NCBI GenBank assembly: GCA_963818645.1
Contig: CAWFTF010000018.1
Coordinates: 62,001-126,000, forward strand
Direction: 5' to 3'
Source: Gp6-AA40 sp963818645
Lineage (GTDB): Bacteria; Acidobacteriota; Vicinamibacteria; Vicinamibacterales; UBA2999
DNA: 64,000 nucleotides
Position numbers and translations under genes: made by a program
Part shown: positions 45,671 to 53,441 of the stretch, in pieces
How the letters are laid out: each line of letters starts with the position of its first letter
Numbering within the stretch: the stretch's first letter is position 1
The notes under the pieces: generated by a model
What the model saw: only the letters and a program-made list of their open reading frames with translations
The model's database searches: none
Told to the model about the DNA's origin: nothing

Positions 45671-48643
45671 GTGCATACTTCGTATACTCCTGTCGTGGCC
45701 GTTGCACAGCTCTCATCCACCCTGGCGCGCGTAGCCGCGGCCCTGGAACGCGGCCGCGGAAATGAGGTGCCGCCCCTGCTCCAGGGGATGCTGAGGACCG
45801 GCTCGCTCAGCCGCGACGCCGAGCTGAGCGTCCGGGCCGTGCTGACCGAGGCGTGGCTTCTTCAGGATGATTTGACTCAGGCAGCCTCGGTGCTCGGCCG
45901 TCCGCCGGACACCCTGCGCGAACAGGTTTCAGACGAACGTCTCTCCAATTCCTGGAGGCTTCACGGCCGCATCGCGTTCGCGCGAGGCGAACAGTCTCGA
46001 GCGATCGCTCTACACACGCGGGCGCTCAAACACGCCGAGCTCGCGCACGATACGCGCGCCATCGGTCTTGCGCATTACGAGCTTGCGCTCTGTTACAAGC
46101 AGGTAGGCGATTCCGGCATCGTTCGCGAGCATCTGACAGAGGCTGCCTCCGCACTGCATGCCGTTGGCGATCGTCGCCACCTCGCGCTCGTTCACTCGCT
46201 GTCGGCCGTTCTGCTCGCGCAGGCGGGGCGCAGCGAAGAAGCGATCGCCGCACTCCGCCAGGGCGAACGTCTCGCCATGGCGATTCCCGCCGACGACGTG
46301 CTCGCGGGGATCGTGCACAACCAGGCGAACGTGGCATTGATGCAGCATCGCCACGATCAGGCCCTCGCGCTCGCCGAGCGCAGTGTCGCGCTGCATCAGT
46401 CGCTCGGATCGGGTCACGGCCTCGCCGTCGCACTCGCGACGCTTGGCCAGATCTTCGTTCAGGTCGGCGACCTCGAACGCGCCGAGCAAGTACTCACTCG
46501 CACGCTCGAAGTCAGGAGCACCGTCCAGTTCCACGAGACGACGGGCGCGGTGTTCGACACGCTCGCGCAGATTCATCTGATGCGCGGCTCATACGAACGC
46601 GCCGAAGAGTATCTGCGGCTCGCAAGCGAGGCGTACGGTGCGTACGGCACTCAGACCATGCGTTGGTACGAGTGGTCGCTGAAAGTACTTGGAGTCAAGC
46701 TGGCCACGCGCCGACAGGCATTCGATGAAGCGGTCAGCATGGCTGACGCGCTCGCGCAGGCTCCGGGCGTCCCGCAGAGCGACCTGATTCAAGCCGACCT
46801 CGCCGCCTGTGAAGCGCTCATTGGCACCGGACGCCTGCGAGAAGCCGAGAAGCGCCTCGAAGCGTGCGAAGGGCGCCTCGACCCGCGCCGGGCGCCGGCC
46901 AACTGGGGTGAGTATCTTCGGATTCGCGGTCTCATCCGGGAACAGTCGGCCCGCCCGCAGACAGCCCACCACGACTTCGCTCAGAGCGCGAACATCTTCC
47001 AGCTGCTCGGCGAGCGGTATCAGGCGGCCCTGAGCAACCTCGCCCTCGGACGATTGTCGGCAGCAGCGGGGTCGCCATCGGTCGCAGAACGCTATCTGGA
47101 GCAAGCGGTATCGGAGTTCACGCTGCTCGGCGCGCAGCGCGATCTCGCGGAGGTCGAGGCAGTTCGGGAACGCCTGAGCACCGCGCCGGCAAAGACCTTC
47201 ACCGCCTCCGTCTCAGACGCCGACGAGGGCATCGTCAGGCGACTGGTAGACGCGGCGATCTTCAAAGAGCTCCTCGCACAGGAGACCGCCGCTGCCCTCC
47301 TGGAAGTCACTGAAGGCGTATCGGTCGTGGTGTTCACCGAAACCGGCGGTGGCGACGTGCGCGTCGTCGCCGCCGCGGGATGCGATACCGGCGTGGCGAC
47401 GAGCCTGGCCCACGCCGGACGACAGGGTCACTCGGAGTACGGCGGCAAGCTGCTGATTGTCGAAGCACTCGGCACCGATCAGGACGGGACGCGGCGCTGC
47501 GCGCTCACGCTGAACGCTCCTCTCGAAGACGCAGCCGCTGGGCGCCTGCGCATGTTCATTGCAATCTCGCGGCAGGGATTCGATCTGTGCGGCGCGCGGG
47601 AACGTCCGAGTCAGGCGGTCGATCAGCACAACGAGCGACCACTCGAACCGCTCCTGCCCGGATTCATCTGCGCCGGTCCGGCAATGAATCGTCTCGCCGA
47701 CCAGATCCAGCGGCTTCAGGGTCACACCCTCACCGTGCTGATCACCGGGGAAAGCGGAACGGGCAAAGACCTGGTCGCGCGCGCGATTCATGTCGGCTCG
47801 CCCAGAAGCGCCGCGATGTTCCTCCCCTACAACTGCACGACGACCTCTCGTGAGCTGGCTGACAGCCAATTGTTCGGACATCGCCGCGGCAGCTTCACGG
47901 GCGCGGTCACCGATCAACAGGGGCTGATTCGCTCTGCTGTCGGAGGCACGCTGTTCCTCGACGAAATCGGCGACCTGCCGCTCGACATCCAGCCGAAACT
48001 CCTTCGCTTCCTGGAACAGGGCGAAATCATGCCCATCGGGGAAACGCGTCCACAAGCCGTGGACGTCCGAGTGCTCGCTGCGACCAACGCAGACCTCGAG
48101 CAACGGGTGTCTGAGGGTAAATTCCGCGAAGATCTCTATTACCGGCTTAGCGTGATCCGCATCCATGTCCCGCCGTTACGGGAGCGTCGCGAGGAGGTGC
48201 CCCACCTGAGCACGTTTTTCCTCCGGGACGCGTGCGAGCGTCTGGGCAAGCCAGACGTCCATCTCAATTCCCAGACGCTGGACCTGTTCGCCAGGTATTG
48301 GTGGCCCGGTAACGTCCGTCAATTGAGGAACGAGATTCAGCGGGCCGTGGCTATGAGCTCCCCTGGCGGCAGCATTGAACCAGAACACCTGTCTGCGGAC
48401 TTGTCTGCCCCGGAACGGCGGCAGGGCAATGGCGGGGGACCTTCGCTCGTCCCACCCGATGCGTTAGCGCCGGGCAACCTGGCGGCTGTCGTCGAAACCG
48501 TCGAGCGTCACCTTATCGCAACCACCCTCGACCGCACCCGAGGCAACATCTCCGAATCAGCGCGAGTGCTTGGTCTGACCAGACGAGGGCTGTATTTGAA
48601 AATGCGCCGTCTCGGTCTCGAAGGCGCAATCGCGGATATCTAG
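45671..48643 (+). CDS. TPR-containing sigma-54-dependent transcriptional activator
   Basis: 990 residues from GTG at 45671. GTG at 45695 is an alternative. Residues about 30-500 are tetratricopeptide repeats (RAIALHTRALKHAELAHDTR, AIAALRQGERLAM, YERAEEYLRLASEAYGAYGT). A degenerate GAF-like stretch lies at about 520-640. The AAA+ core has Walker A GESGTGKD, the sigma-54 contact loop as GSFTGA instead of GAFTGA, Walker B GGTLFLDEIGDL and REDLYYRLSVIRI. A Fis-type HTH ends the protein (GNISESARVLGLTRRGLYLK). The TPR region probably receives a protein signal. The divergent PP2C phosphatase is a candidate partner (inference). Confidence 0.9.
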   Translation: MHTSYTPVVAVAQLSSTLARVAAALERGRGNEVPPLLQGMLRTGSLSRDAELSVRAVLTEAWLLQDDLTQAASVLGRPPDTLREQVSDERLSNSWRLHGRIAFARGEQSRAIALHTRALKHAELAHDTRAIGLAHYELALCYKQVGDSGIVREHLTEAASALHAVGDRRHLALVHSLSAVLLAQAGRSEEAIAALRQGERLAMAIPADDVLAGIVHNQANVALMQHRHDQALALAERSVALHQSLGSGHGLAVALATLGQIFVQVGDLERAEQVLTRTLEVRSTVQFHETTGAVFDTLAQIHLMRGSYERAEEYLRLASEAYGAYGTQTMRWYEWSLKVLGVKLATRRQAFDEAVSMADALAQAPGVPQSDLIQADLAACEALIGTGRLREAEKRLEACEGRLDPRRAPANWGEYLRIRGLIREQSARPQTAHHDFAQSANIFQLLGERYQAALSNLALGRLSAAAGSPSVAERYLEQAVSEFTLLGAQRDLAEVEAVRERLSTAPAKTFTASVSDADEGIVRRLVDAAIFKELLAQETAAALLEVTEGVSVVVFTETGGGDVRVVAAAGCDTGVATSLAHAGRQGHSEYGGKLLIVEALGTDQDGTRRCALTLNAPLEDAAAGRLRMFIAISRQGFDLCGARERPSQAVDQHNERPLEPLLPGFICAGPAMNRLADQIQRLQGHTLTVLITGESGTGKDLVARAIHVGSPRSAAMFLPYNCTTTSRELADSQLFGHRRGSFTGAVTDQQGLIRSAVGGTLFLDEIGDLPLDIQPKLLRFLEQGEIMPIGETRPQAVDVRVLAATNADLEQRVSEGKFREDLYYRLSVIRIHVPPLRERREEVPHLSTFFLRDACERLGKPDVHLNSQTLDLFARYWWPGNVRQLRNEIQRAVAMSSPGGSIEPEHLSADLSAPERRQGNGGGPSLVPPDALAPGNLAAVVETVERHLIATTLDRTRGNISESARVLGLTRRGLYLKMRRLGLEGAIADI

Positions 48644-48832
48644 TAACCACGTATACACGTCATCTGCATACCTGATATCCATTTTCATCCCGTTGCACAT
48701 TCCCACGAAATACCAAGTTATATCTTTGTTTTCAGCGACTTAACGCTGTTTATCCCATGTTGATGGACCCCGTAATTTCTCGGGCCTGCACATTGATAGT
48801 AGAGGTTCAAGCAGTCTTCGAGGGGGCCCAAA

Positions 48833-49240
48833 GTGATTCAACAAATCGCAGCGCGACGCGTCTCAGAGAACGGCCAGCCACGTATTGGCAACCGCAAGAA
48901 GGTCAGCGTCCCAGCCAGACTCACATGGCGCGATGCGAGCGACACCCTGCGCTTCGTTTCCGTCGTGATGCGCGACGTCAGCGACGTCGATGCGTTCGTC
49001 GAGTGCCAGGTACCGGCCTCGATTCCGCTCTATCGTCTGGTCCACTTCCAGGTCGAGCGGCCCGTCCGTGACGGCGAACTGCCCGTGGCACTTCAGGAAG
49101 GTAAGGTCCTTTCGGCCATCTACCGCGTGGGCCCGCACAAGACATCAACGGGAACCCCGATGGGTTATGCGCTTCGCCTGCTGGTCGAGCCGAAGTCGAA
49201 CACCCAGGCTACTGAGGGCGACCTGGCCGTCGCCAACTAG
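48833..49240 (+). CDS. PilZ-like domain protein (possible c-di-GMP binding)
   Basis: 135 residues from GTG at 48833 behind GAGGGGG. The segment RIGNR gives an RxxxR motif, and VMRDVSDVDAFVEC about 25 residues on resembles the DxSxxG motif with the last Gly replaced. The rest is beta-rich (YRLVHFQVERPV, GYALRLLVEP), as in PilZ barrels. Assignment rests on pattern only. The 189-base gap upstream (48644-48832) is AT-rich for this genome and holds no gene I can support. Its TAG stop shares a CTAG with the convergent hydrolase gene. Confidence 0.55.
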   Translation: MIQQIAARRVSENGQPRIGNRKKVSVPARLTWRDASDTLRFVSVVMRDVSDVDAFVECQVPASIPLYRLVHFQVERPVRDGELPVALQEGKVLSAIYRVGPHKTSTGTPMGYALRLLVEPKSNTQATEGDLAVAN

Positions 49241-50154
49241 GTCGCGGCCTCCTTCTTCCTCCAATAGCGTGCGAGCCCGCTGAACAGGTGCTCGTACGCG
49301 GCCGCCACAACATAAGTCGCCACCTCGGATTCGGTCATCTGCCTACGAATCTGATGCCGAAGCTTTTCAGCAAAGGCAGAACTTCGTTCTTCATCCGTGC
49401 CCGGCCCATTCAGCAGCGCGAGTGCAATGCCCGACGTCGTCTGCAGGTTGTCGAGCAGCGACGCGAAGTGCGGACGCACGTCGGTAACGGGACCGAAGTG
49501 CGTGAGCATCAGCGTTGCCGGTGACCAGGCGAGGATCCGGTCGACGCTCTGTCCCCATGCTTCGACGTCGATATCCGGTGGCGGCGTGGGCGGGAGCACG
49601 TAGCCGCCGTTGATGCAAACGCCCGCGGTATCGCCGACGAACGCGACACCGCTCGAATCATCGAAGTAACTCACGTGATGTGACGCGTGGCCCGGCGTAT
49701 AGGCCACGTCGAACGTGCGCCCACCGGCCTCGATGCGCTCGCCTCCGGTCAACGACACGAGATTGCTGGCGGGCACTGGCGCGAACTCTCCCCACAGCTC
49801 GTCCATGCGGTCACGGTAGACGCGCGCCGCGCTCTCGATCAACTTCGTCGGGTCCACCATGTGCTTGATGCCGCGCTCGTGCACGAGCACTTTGATGTGC
49901 GGGTGCGCTCGGACGATCGTTCCTGTGGCGCCGGCGTGATCGAGGTGGATATGAGTCAACAGGATGTGGCGGACGTCAGGCCATCTGATGCCGTTCGCCT
50001 GCAGCCCGAGTTCGAGCGTCTCCAGACAAGTGGTTGGACCGGGATCGACGATGGCGACGCCGCCATGGCCTTGCACGAGCGCGGTTGCTATGACCTGCGG
50101 GCGCCCACGGAATTGGAGATCGACCCACGAGAGTCCATGACTGAGTGTGTTCAC
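49237..50154 (-). CDS. Metallo-beta-lactamase-fold hydrolase
   Basis: 305 residues from ATG at 50154. Zinc ligands: the HxHxDH motif in LLTHIHLDHAGATG, His in YTPGHASHHVSYF, Asp in FVGDTAGVC, and a late His in LMLTHFGPV. A long C-terminal helical region follows. The family includes glyoxalase II, lactonases and other hydrolases, and the substrate cannot be told. Its start overlaps the stop of the upstream small membrane-anchored gene (ATGA). Confidence 0.88.
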   Translation of the reverse strand: MNTLSHGLSWVDLQFRGRPQVIATALVQGHGGVAIVDPGPTTCLETLELGLQANGIRWPDVRHILLTHIHLDHAGATGTIVRAHPHIKVLVHERGIKHMVDPTKLIESAARVYRDRMDELWGEFAPVPASNLVSLTGGERIEAGGRTFDVAYTPGHASHHVSYFDDSSGVAFVGDTAGVCINGGYVLPPTPPPDIDVEAWGQSVDRILAWSPATLMLTHFGPVTDVRPHFASLLDNLQTTSGIALALLNGPGTDEERSSAFAEKLRHQIRRQMTESEVATYVVAAAYEHLFSGLARYWRKKEAAT

Positions 50155-50528
50155 AGCACCGTCACCTTCGTCGTGCCCGAGGAGTCGGCCGAGATAGCGG
50201 TCTCGGGATCGAAGAACTGCACGCGCATCATTGGGCTCGATGCGCGGACGCGTGTCGCCGTCGCGATGACCTCTTGACGCCCGCGAATGGGCAACGAGTT
50301 GCCATTCACGTCGATTGAAACGTCCGCAGTCAGATGAGTCTGGAGCGAGGCCACCGCTGTCAGCGCGCGTAAATCCGTTTCGGCGCTCTCATGACTCAAC
50401 GTCGTGGCGACGTCGGCGAGGAGTCGATTGACCTGCTGTTCGGGGCTGTCCCACCAGCGATATCCTGCCACCACAGCCACGAGCGCGGCGACAACAATCG
50501 CGGCGCGCCCGAGCGCCGAGGCGGGCAT
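50151..50528 (-). CDS. Small anchored protein with NTF2-like fragment
   Basis: 125 residues from ATG at 50528. An N-terminal helix (GRAAIVVAALVAVVAGYRWW) may be a signal anchor. The rest (EQQVNRLLADVATTLSHESA, then SIDVNGNSLPIRGRQEVIAT) resembles the first part of SnoaL/NTF2-like proteins. The domain seems to stop before its last strands, at an ATGA overlap with the hydrolase gene, so it may be truncated or the sequence may hold another error. It is divergent from a sigma-54 activator gene. Confidence 0.6.
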   Translation of the reverse strand: MPASALGRAAIVVAALVAVVAGYRWWDSPEQQVNRLLADVATTLSHESAETDLRALTAVASLQTHLTADVSIDVNGNSLPIRGRQEVIATATRVRASSPMMRVQFFDPETAISADSSGTTKVTVL

Positions 50529-50597
50529 ATACGTGGGATTATACTGGTGGGTCCGACCCTCTGGCTGATTCACGACGTGTTCGGGCCGATCACACAA

Positions 50598-52571
50598 ATG
50601 CTCCAGGCTGATCCAGTGGACGTGCTGACGTCGGTTGCGCGTCTGGTCGCGGAGGCGCCAAGTCTCCGCGAAGTGGTTGCCGGTCTGGCCGGGACACTTC
50701 GCGCGCCAATTCCCTTCGACCGGCTCCATGTGTTGCGGCTCGATCGCGCCGACTCGTTCGTTCTCTACACCGCGAGCGAGACCGGCGGCGTCGAGGTCAC
50801 GAAACATCTCGTCGGCGATCCCGCCACTCAAATGGACGCCGTTGACGATGCCGCACGCTCGCGCATTGTTTGCACAATTCGACAGGGAGCGCGTGTGCAC
50901 GGCGCACTCTGGCTCACGTCCCCGAACGAAGACGCCTTCTGCACGGCTCACCAGAAGTTGATGGATAGCGTGGTCGATCTGCTTGGCCTCGCCTTCGAGC
51001 ACGATGCGATCGTCGAGCGTGACAAGCTGCGGCGTGAGCGCATCGACAGCCTGCGCGGCCTGCTGCAGACGATGGCAGGGGCGCTCGACATCAGGCGCGT
51101 ATTCGACGAGGTGTCGGAGGTTGTTCGCGGCGGCTTGCCTCACGACATGCTGGTCATCACGTCATGGGGCGCAGACGGCACCTCCTTCCGCATTTACGCC
51201 ATGGCGGGTGCGGCGGCCGAGCCGGACTTCTTCGAGGCGCAGCCGCTGAGCGGCGATGACCTCGCGCAGCTCCAGCGCGATGCCTACGTGATTCATGACG
51301 CCGATACCGAAGTGCCGCCGACCAGCTTGCGCGGCAAGATCTTCCGCCGCTTCGGCGTGCGCTCCGCCCTCCGCGTGCTCATGCCACTCGGCACCAGGGT
51401 CTTCGGATCGTTGTTCTTCCTGTCCTGGCAGACCGATCGCTTCAGCGAAGAGGACGTGGACTTCGCTCGCCGGGTCGCGGATCACCTGGCACTCGCCCTC
51501 TCCCACGAACAACTGGCGGAGGCGGCGCGCCGCCAGGCGGAGTCTCGTGAGACAGCCGCACGGCTCGAAGCGCAAGTCGCCACACTGACCCGCGAGCTCG
51601 AATCTCGCACCGGTCATCGTCGGGTCGTCGGTCAGTCGAAGCAATGGAAGGATGTCCTCGCGCATGCCGCGCGCGTGGCACACACAGAAACAACGGTCTT
51701 GTTGACCGGCGAGTCGGGCACCGGCAAGGAGGTCGTCGCGCGCTTCATCCACCACGCGTCGCGTCGAAGTCAGGGACCGTTTGTCGCGATCAATTGTGCG
51801 GCGCTTCCAGACCAACTGCTCGAGTCCGAGCTCTTCGGTCATGAGCGCGGCGCCTTCACGGGCGCCGTGTCTGCGAAGCCTGGCCGCATCGAACAGGCGA
51901 ACGGCGGCGTGCTCTTCCTCGACGAAGTTGGCGAGATGGCGCCGACCGTCCAGGCCAAATTGCTGCGCGTGCTCGAAGAGCGTGAGTTCATGCGGCTTGG
52001 AAGCACACGCGCGCTGCATGCCGATATTCGAGTGATCGCGGCAACCAACCGCGACCTTCACGCCGCCATGCAACGAGGCGAGTTCCGCGAGGACCTCTAC
52101 TACCGGCTCGGTGTCTTCGAGATCTCTTTGCCGCCGTTGCGGGCTCGTCTCGACGACGTGCTGGAGCTGGCGGATTCGTTCCTTGCCGAGATCGGCGAGA
52201 CCGTCGGACGACCTGCCGCTGGCATCTCGCGCGACGCGCGAGAACATCTCCTGACGTACGAGTGGCCTGGGAACGTGCGCGAGTTGAGAAATGCGATCGA
52301 GCGCGCGGTCATCCTTGCCGATGGCGGCTTCATTCGAAGCGAGCACCTGCCCGTGACGCCTCGACGCGCCGGACGCAGCGATGACGACCACACCGCGGCG
52401 AACCTGCCGGCGGGGGGCGTGAATCTCGAGGACATCGAGCGCTCGCTGGTCGTGAAAGCGCTGACACAGGCGCGACATAACAAAACGCGCGCGGCCAAGC
52501 TGTTGGGCTTGACGCGCGCGCAGCTCTATTCACGAATTGAAAAGTACGGCCTGACAGGAACTGAATCGTAG
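50598..52571 (+). CDS. GAF-containing sigma-54-dependent transcriptional activator
   Basis: About 657 residues from ATG at 50598. In-frame GTG codons at 50547 and 50577 are alternatives. Two GAF-like regions (about 10-150 and 165-335, with FGVRSALRVLMPLGTRVFGS) precede the AAA+ core: Walker A GESGTGKE, intact GAFTGA in HERGAFTGAVSAKPG, Walker B GGVLFLDEVGEM, and EWPGNVRELRNAIERAVILA. The C-terminal Fis HTH is NKTRAAKLLGLTRAQLYSRI. It should remodel sigma-54 polymerase in response to a small ligand or redox signal at the GAF domains. The ligand is unknown. There is no receiver domain. Confidence 0.92.
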   Translation: MLQADPVDVLTSVARLVAEAPSLREVVAGLAGTLRAPIPFDRLHVLRLDRADSFVLYTASETGGVEVTKHLVGDPATQMDAVDDAARSRIVCTIRQGARVHGALWLTSPNEDAFCTAHQKLMDSVVDLLGLAFEHDAIVERDKLRRERIDSLRGLLQTMAGALDIRRVFDEVSEVVRGGLPHDMLVITSWGADGTSFRIYAMAGAAAEPDFFEAQPLSGDDLAQLQRDAYVIHDADTEVPPTSLRGKIFRRFGVRSALRVLMPLGTRVFGSLFFLSWQTDRFSEEDVDFARRVADHLALALSHEQLAEAARRQAESRETAARLEAQVATLTRELESRTGHRRVVGQSKQWKDVLAHAARVAHTETTVLLTGESGTGKEVVARFIHHASRRSQGPFVAINCAALPDQLLESELFGHERGAFTGAVSAKPGRIEQANGGVLFLDEVGEMAPTVQAKLLRVLEEREFMRLGSTRALHADIRVIAATNRDLHAAMQRGEFREDLYYRLGVFEISLPPLRARLDDVLELADSFLAEIGETVGRPAAGISRDAREHLLTYEWPGNVRELRNAIERAVILADGGFIRSEHLPVTPRRAGRSDDDHTAANLPAGGVNLEDIERSLVVKALTQARHNKTRAAKLLGLTRAQLYSRIEKYGLTGTES

Positions 52572-52576
52572 CGTCC

Positions 52577-53245
52577 CTACATCTTGACGCGAACCGTCAG
52601 CGGCGCCGTCAGCCGCGTGTTCACGTCAGCACCTGGCCCAAGGCGAACCTCTTCACCGCGCGTTGCCAGCACCGCACCGGTTCCCGCCGCGCCGCCGATC
52701 GCTGCACCTTTCACGGCACCGCCGCCACCACCCAGAAGACCGCCGACCGCTGCACCAACACCGGCACCGATACCGATTTTCGTCGCGTCCTTCCCCTTGG
52801 TCGCTCGAGCCTGATGCGAGATCGGCGCGGTCGCGATGTCATAGCGCTCGCTGTCGTGTCGAAGCGAGCTGAATCGATAGGCGACGCGGGCCCGCCCCTT
52901 CACGCGTCCAGAACGCGCGACATCCGTCACTGTGCCGACGAGTTCCGTGCCCATCGGCAGGACCGGCTTCCCATCAACAGCGACGGCCTGTCTGAGCGAT
53001 GCGCGAATGGTGTCCTCAACCTGGCTCGCGTCGGACGAAACGGCAGACTTGAGTTCGAGTCGCAATGCGGTGCCCGATGGAATCGTGACCTCACGATACG
53101 TGGGCAGCCCGGGCTTCTCATCCGCGGCTGCTGAAGTCGACGTGCCTTCCTCCGCGGTCGTCCCGACTGCCGCGTTGTCCGAGGTAGAACTGCCGCAGGC
53201 CGCACACAGCCCCGCCAGTGTCAGTGCACACAACCATCTGCTCAC
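52577..53245 (-). CDS. Glycine-zipper lipoprotein
   Basis: 222 residues from GTG at 53245, chosen because GAGGAGG lies seven bases upstream. The lipoprotein signal ends LCAAC. An Ala/Thr/Ser linker and a beta-rich middle (REVTIPSGTALRLELKSAVS, GKPVLPMGTELVGTVTDVAR) precede a glycine-zipper segment (IGIGAGVGAAVGGLLGGGGG) and a C-terminal LTVRV strand. Such proteins are surface or periplasmic envelope components of unknown exact role. The 196 bases to the divergent aminopeptidase gene hold no further gene. Confidence 0.8.
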   Translation of the reverse strand: MSRWLCALTLAGLCAACGSSTSDNAAVGTTAEEGTSTSAAADEKPGLPTYREVTIPSGTALRLELKSAVSSDASQVEDTIRASLRQAVAVDGKPVLPMGTELVGTVTDVARSGRVKGRARVAYRFSSLRHDSERYDIATAPISHQARATKGKDATKIGIGAGVGAAVGGLLGGGGGAVKGAAIGGAAGTGAVLATRGEEVRLGPGADVNTRLTAPLTVRVKM

Positions 53246-53441
53246 GGAAACCTCCTCGAACAGGGCCATCCGGTCCGCGCACCGGGTGAATGTCAAAACT
53301 GTGTTTCAGAGGCCGAAAATCTGACGCAGATCGCCGTTTGCGCTGGCCCTGGGGCCGAACGATGCCAGATCGCTGCCAGGCCAGCCGGAGGCTTCATCAC
53401 ACCGTCCGTCCCATTCCTCACAGTTCTGCTACCTTGGAAGA

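Noticed and set aside
48644..48832. A sigma-54 promoter before the PilZ-like gene
   Set aside because: No convincing GG-N10-GC pair at the right spacing could be found in this AT-rich gap, despite several sigma-54 activators nearby.
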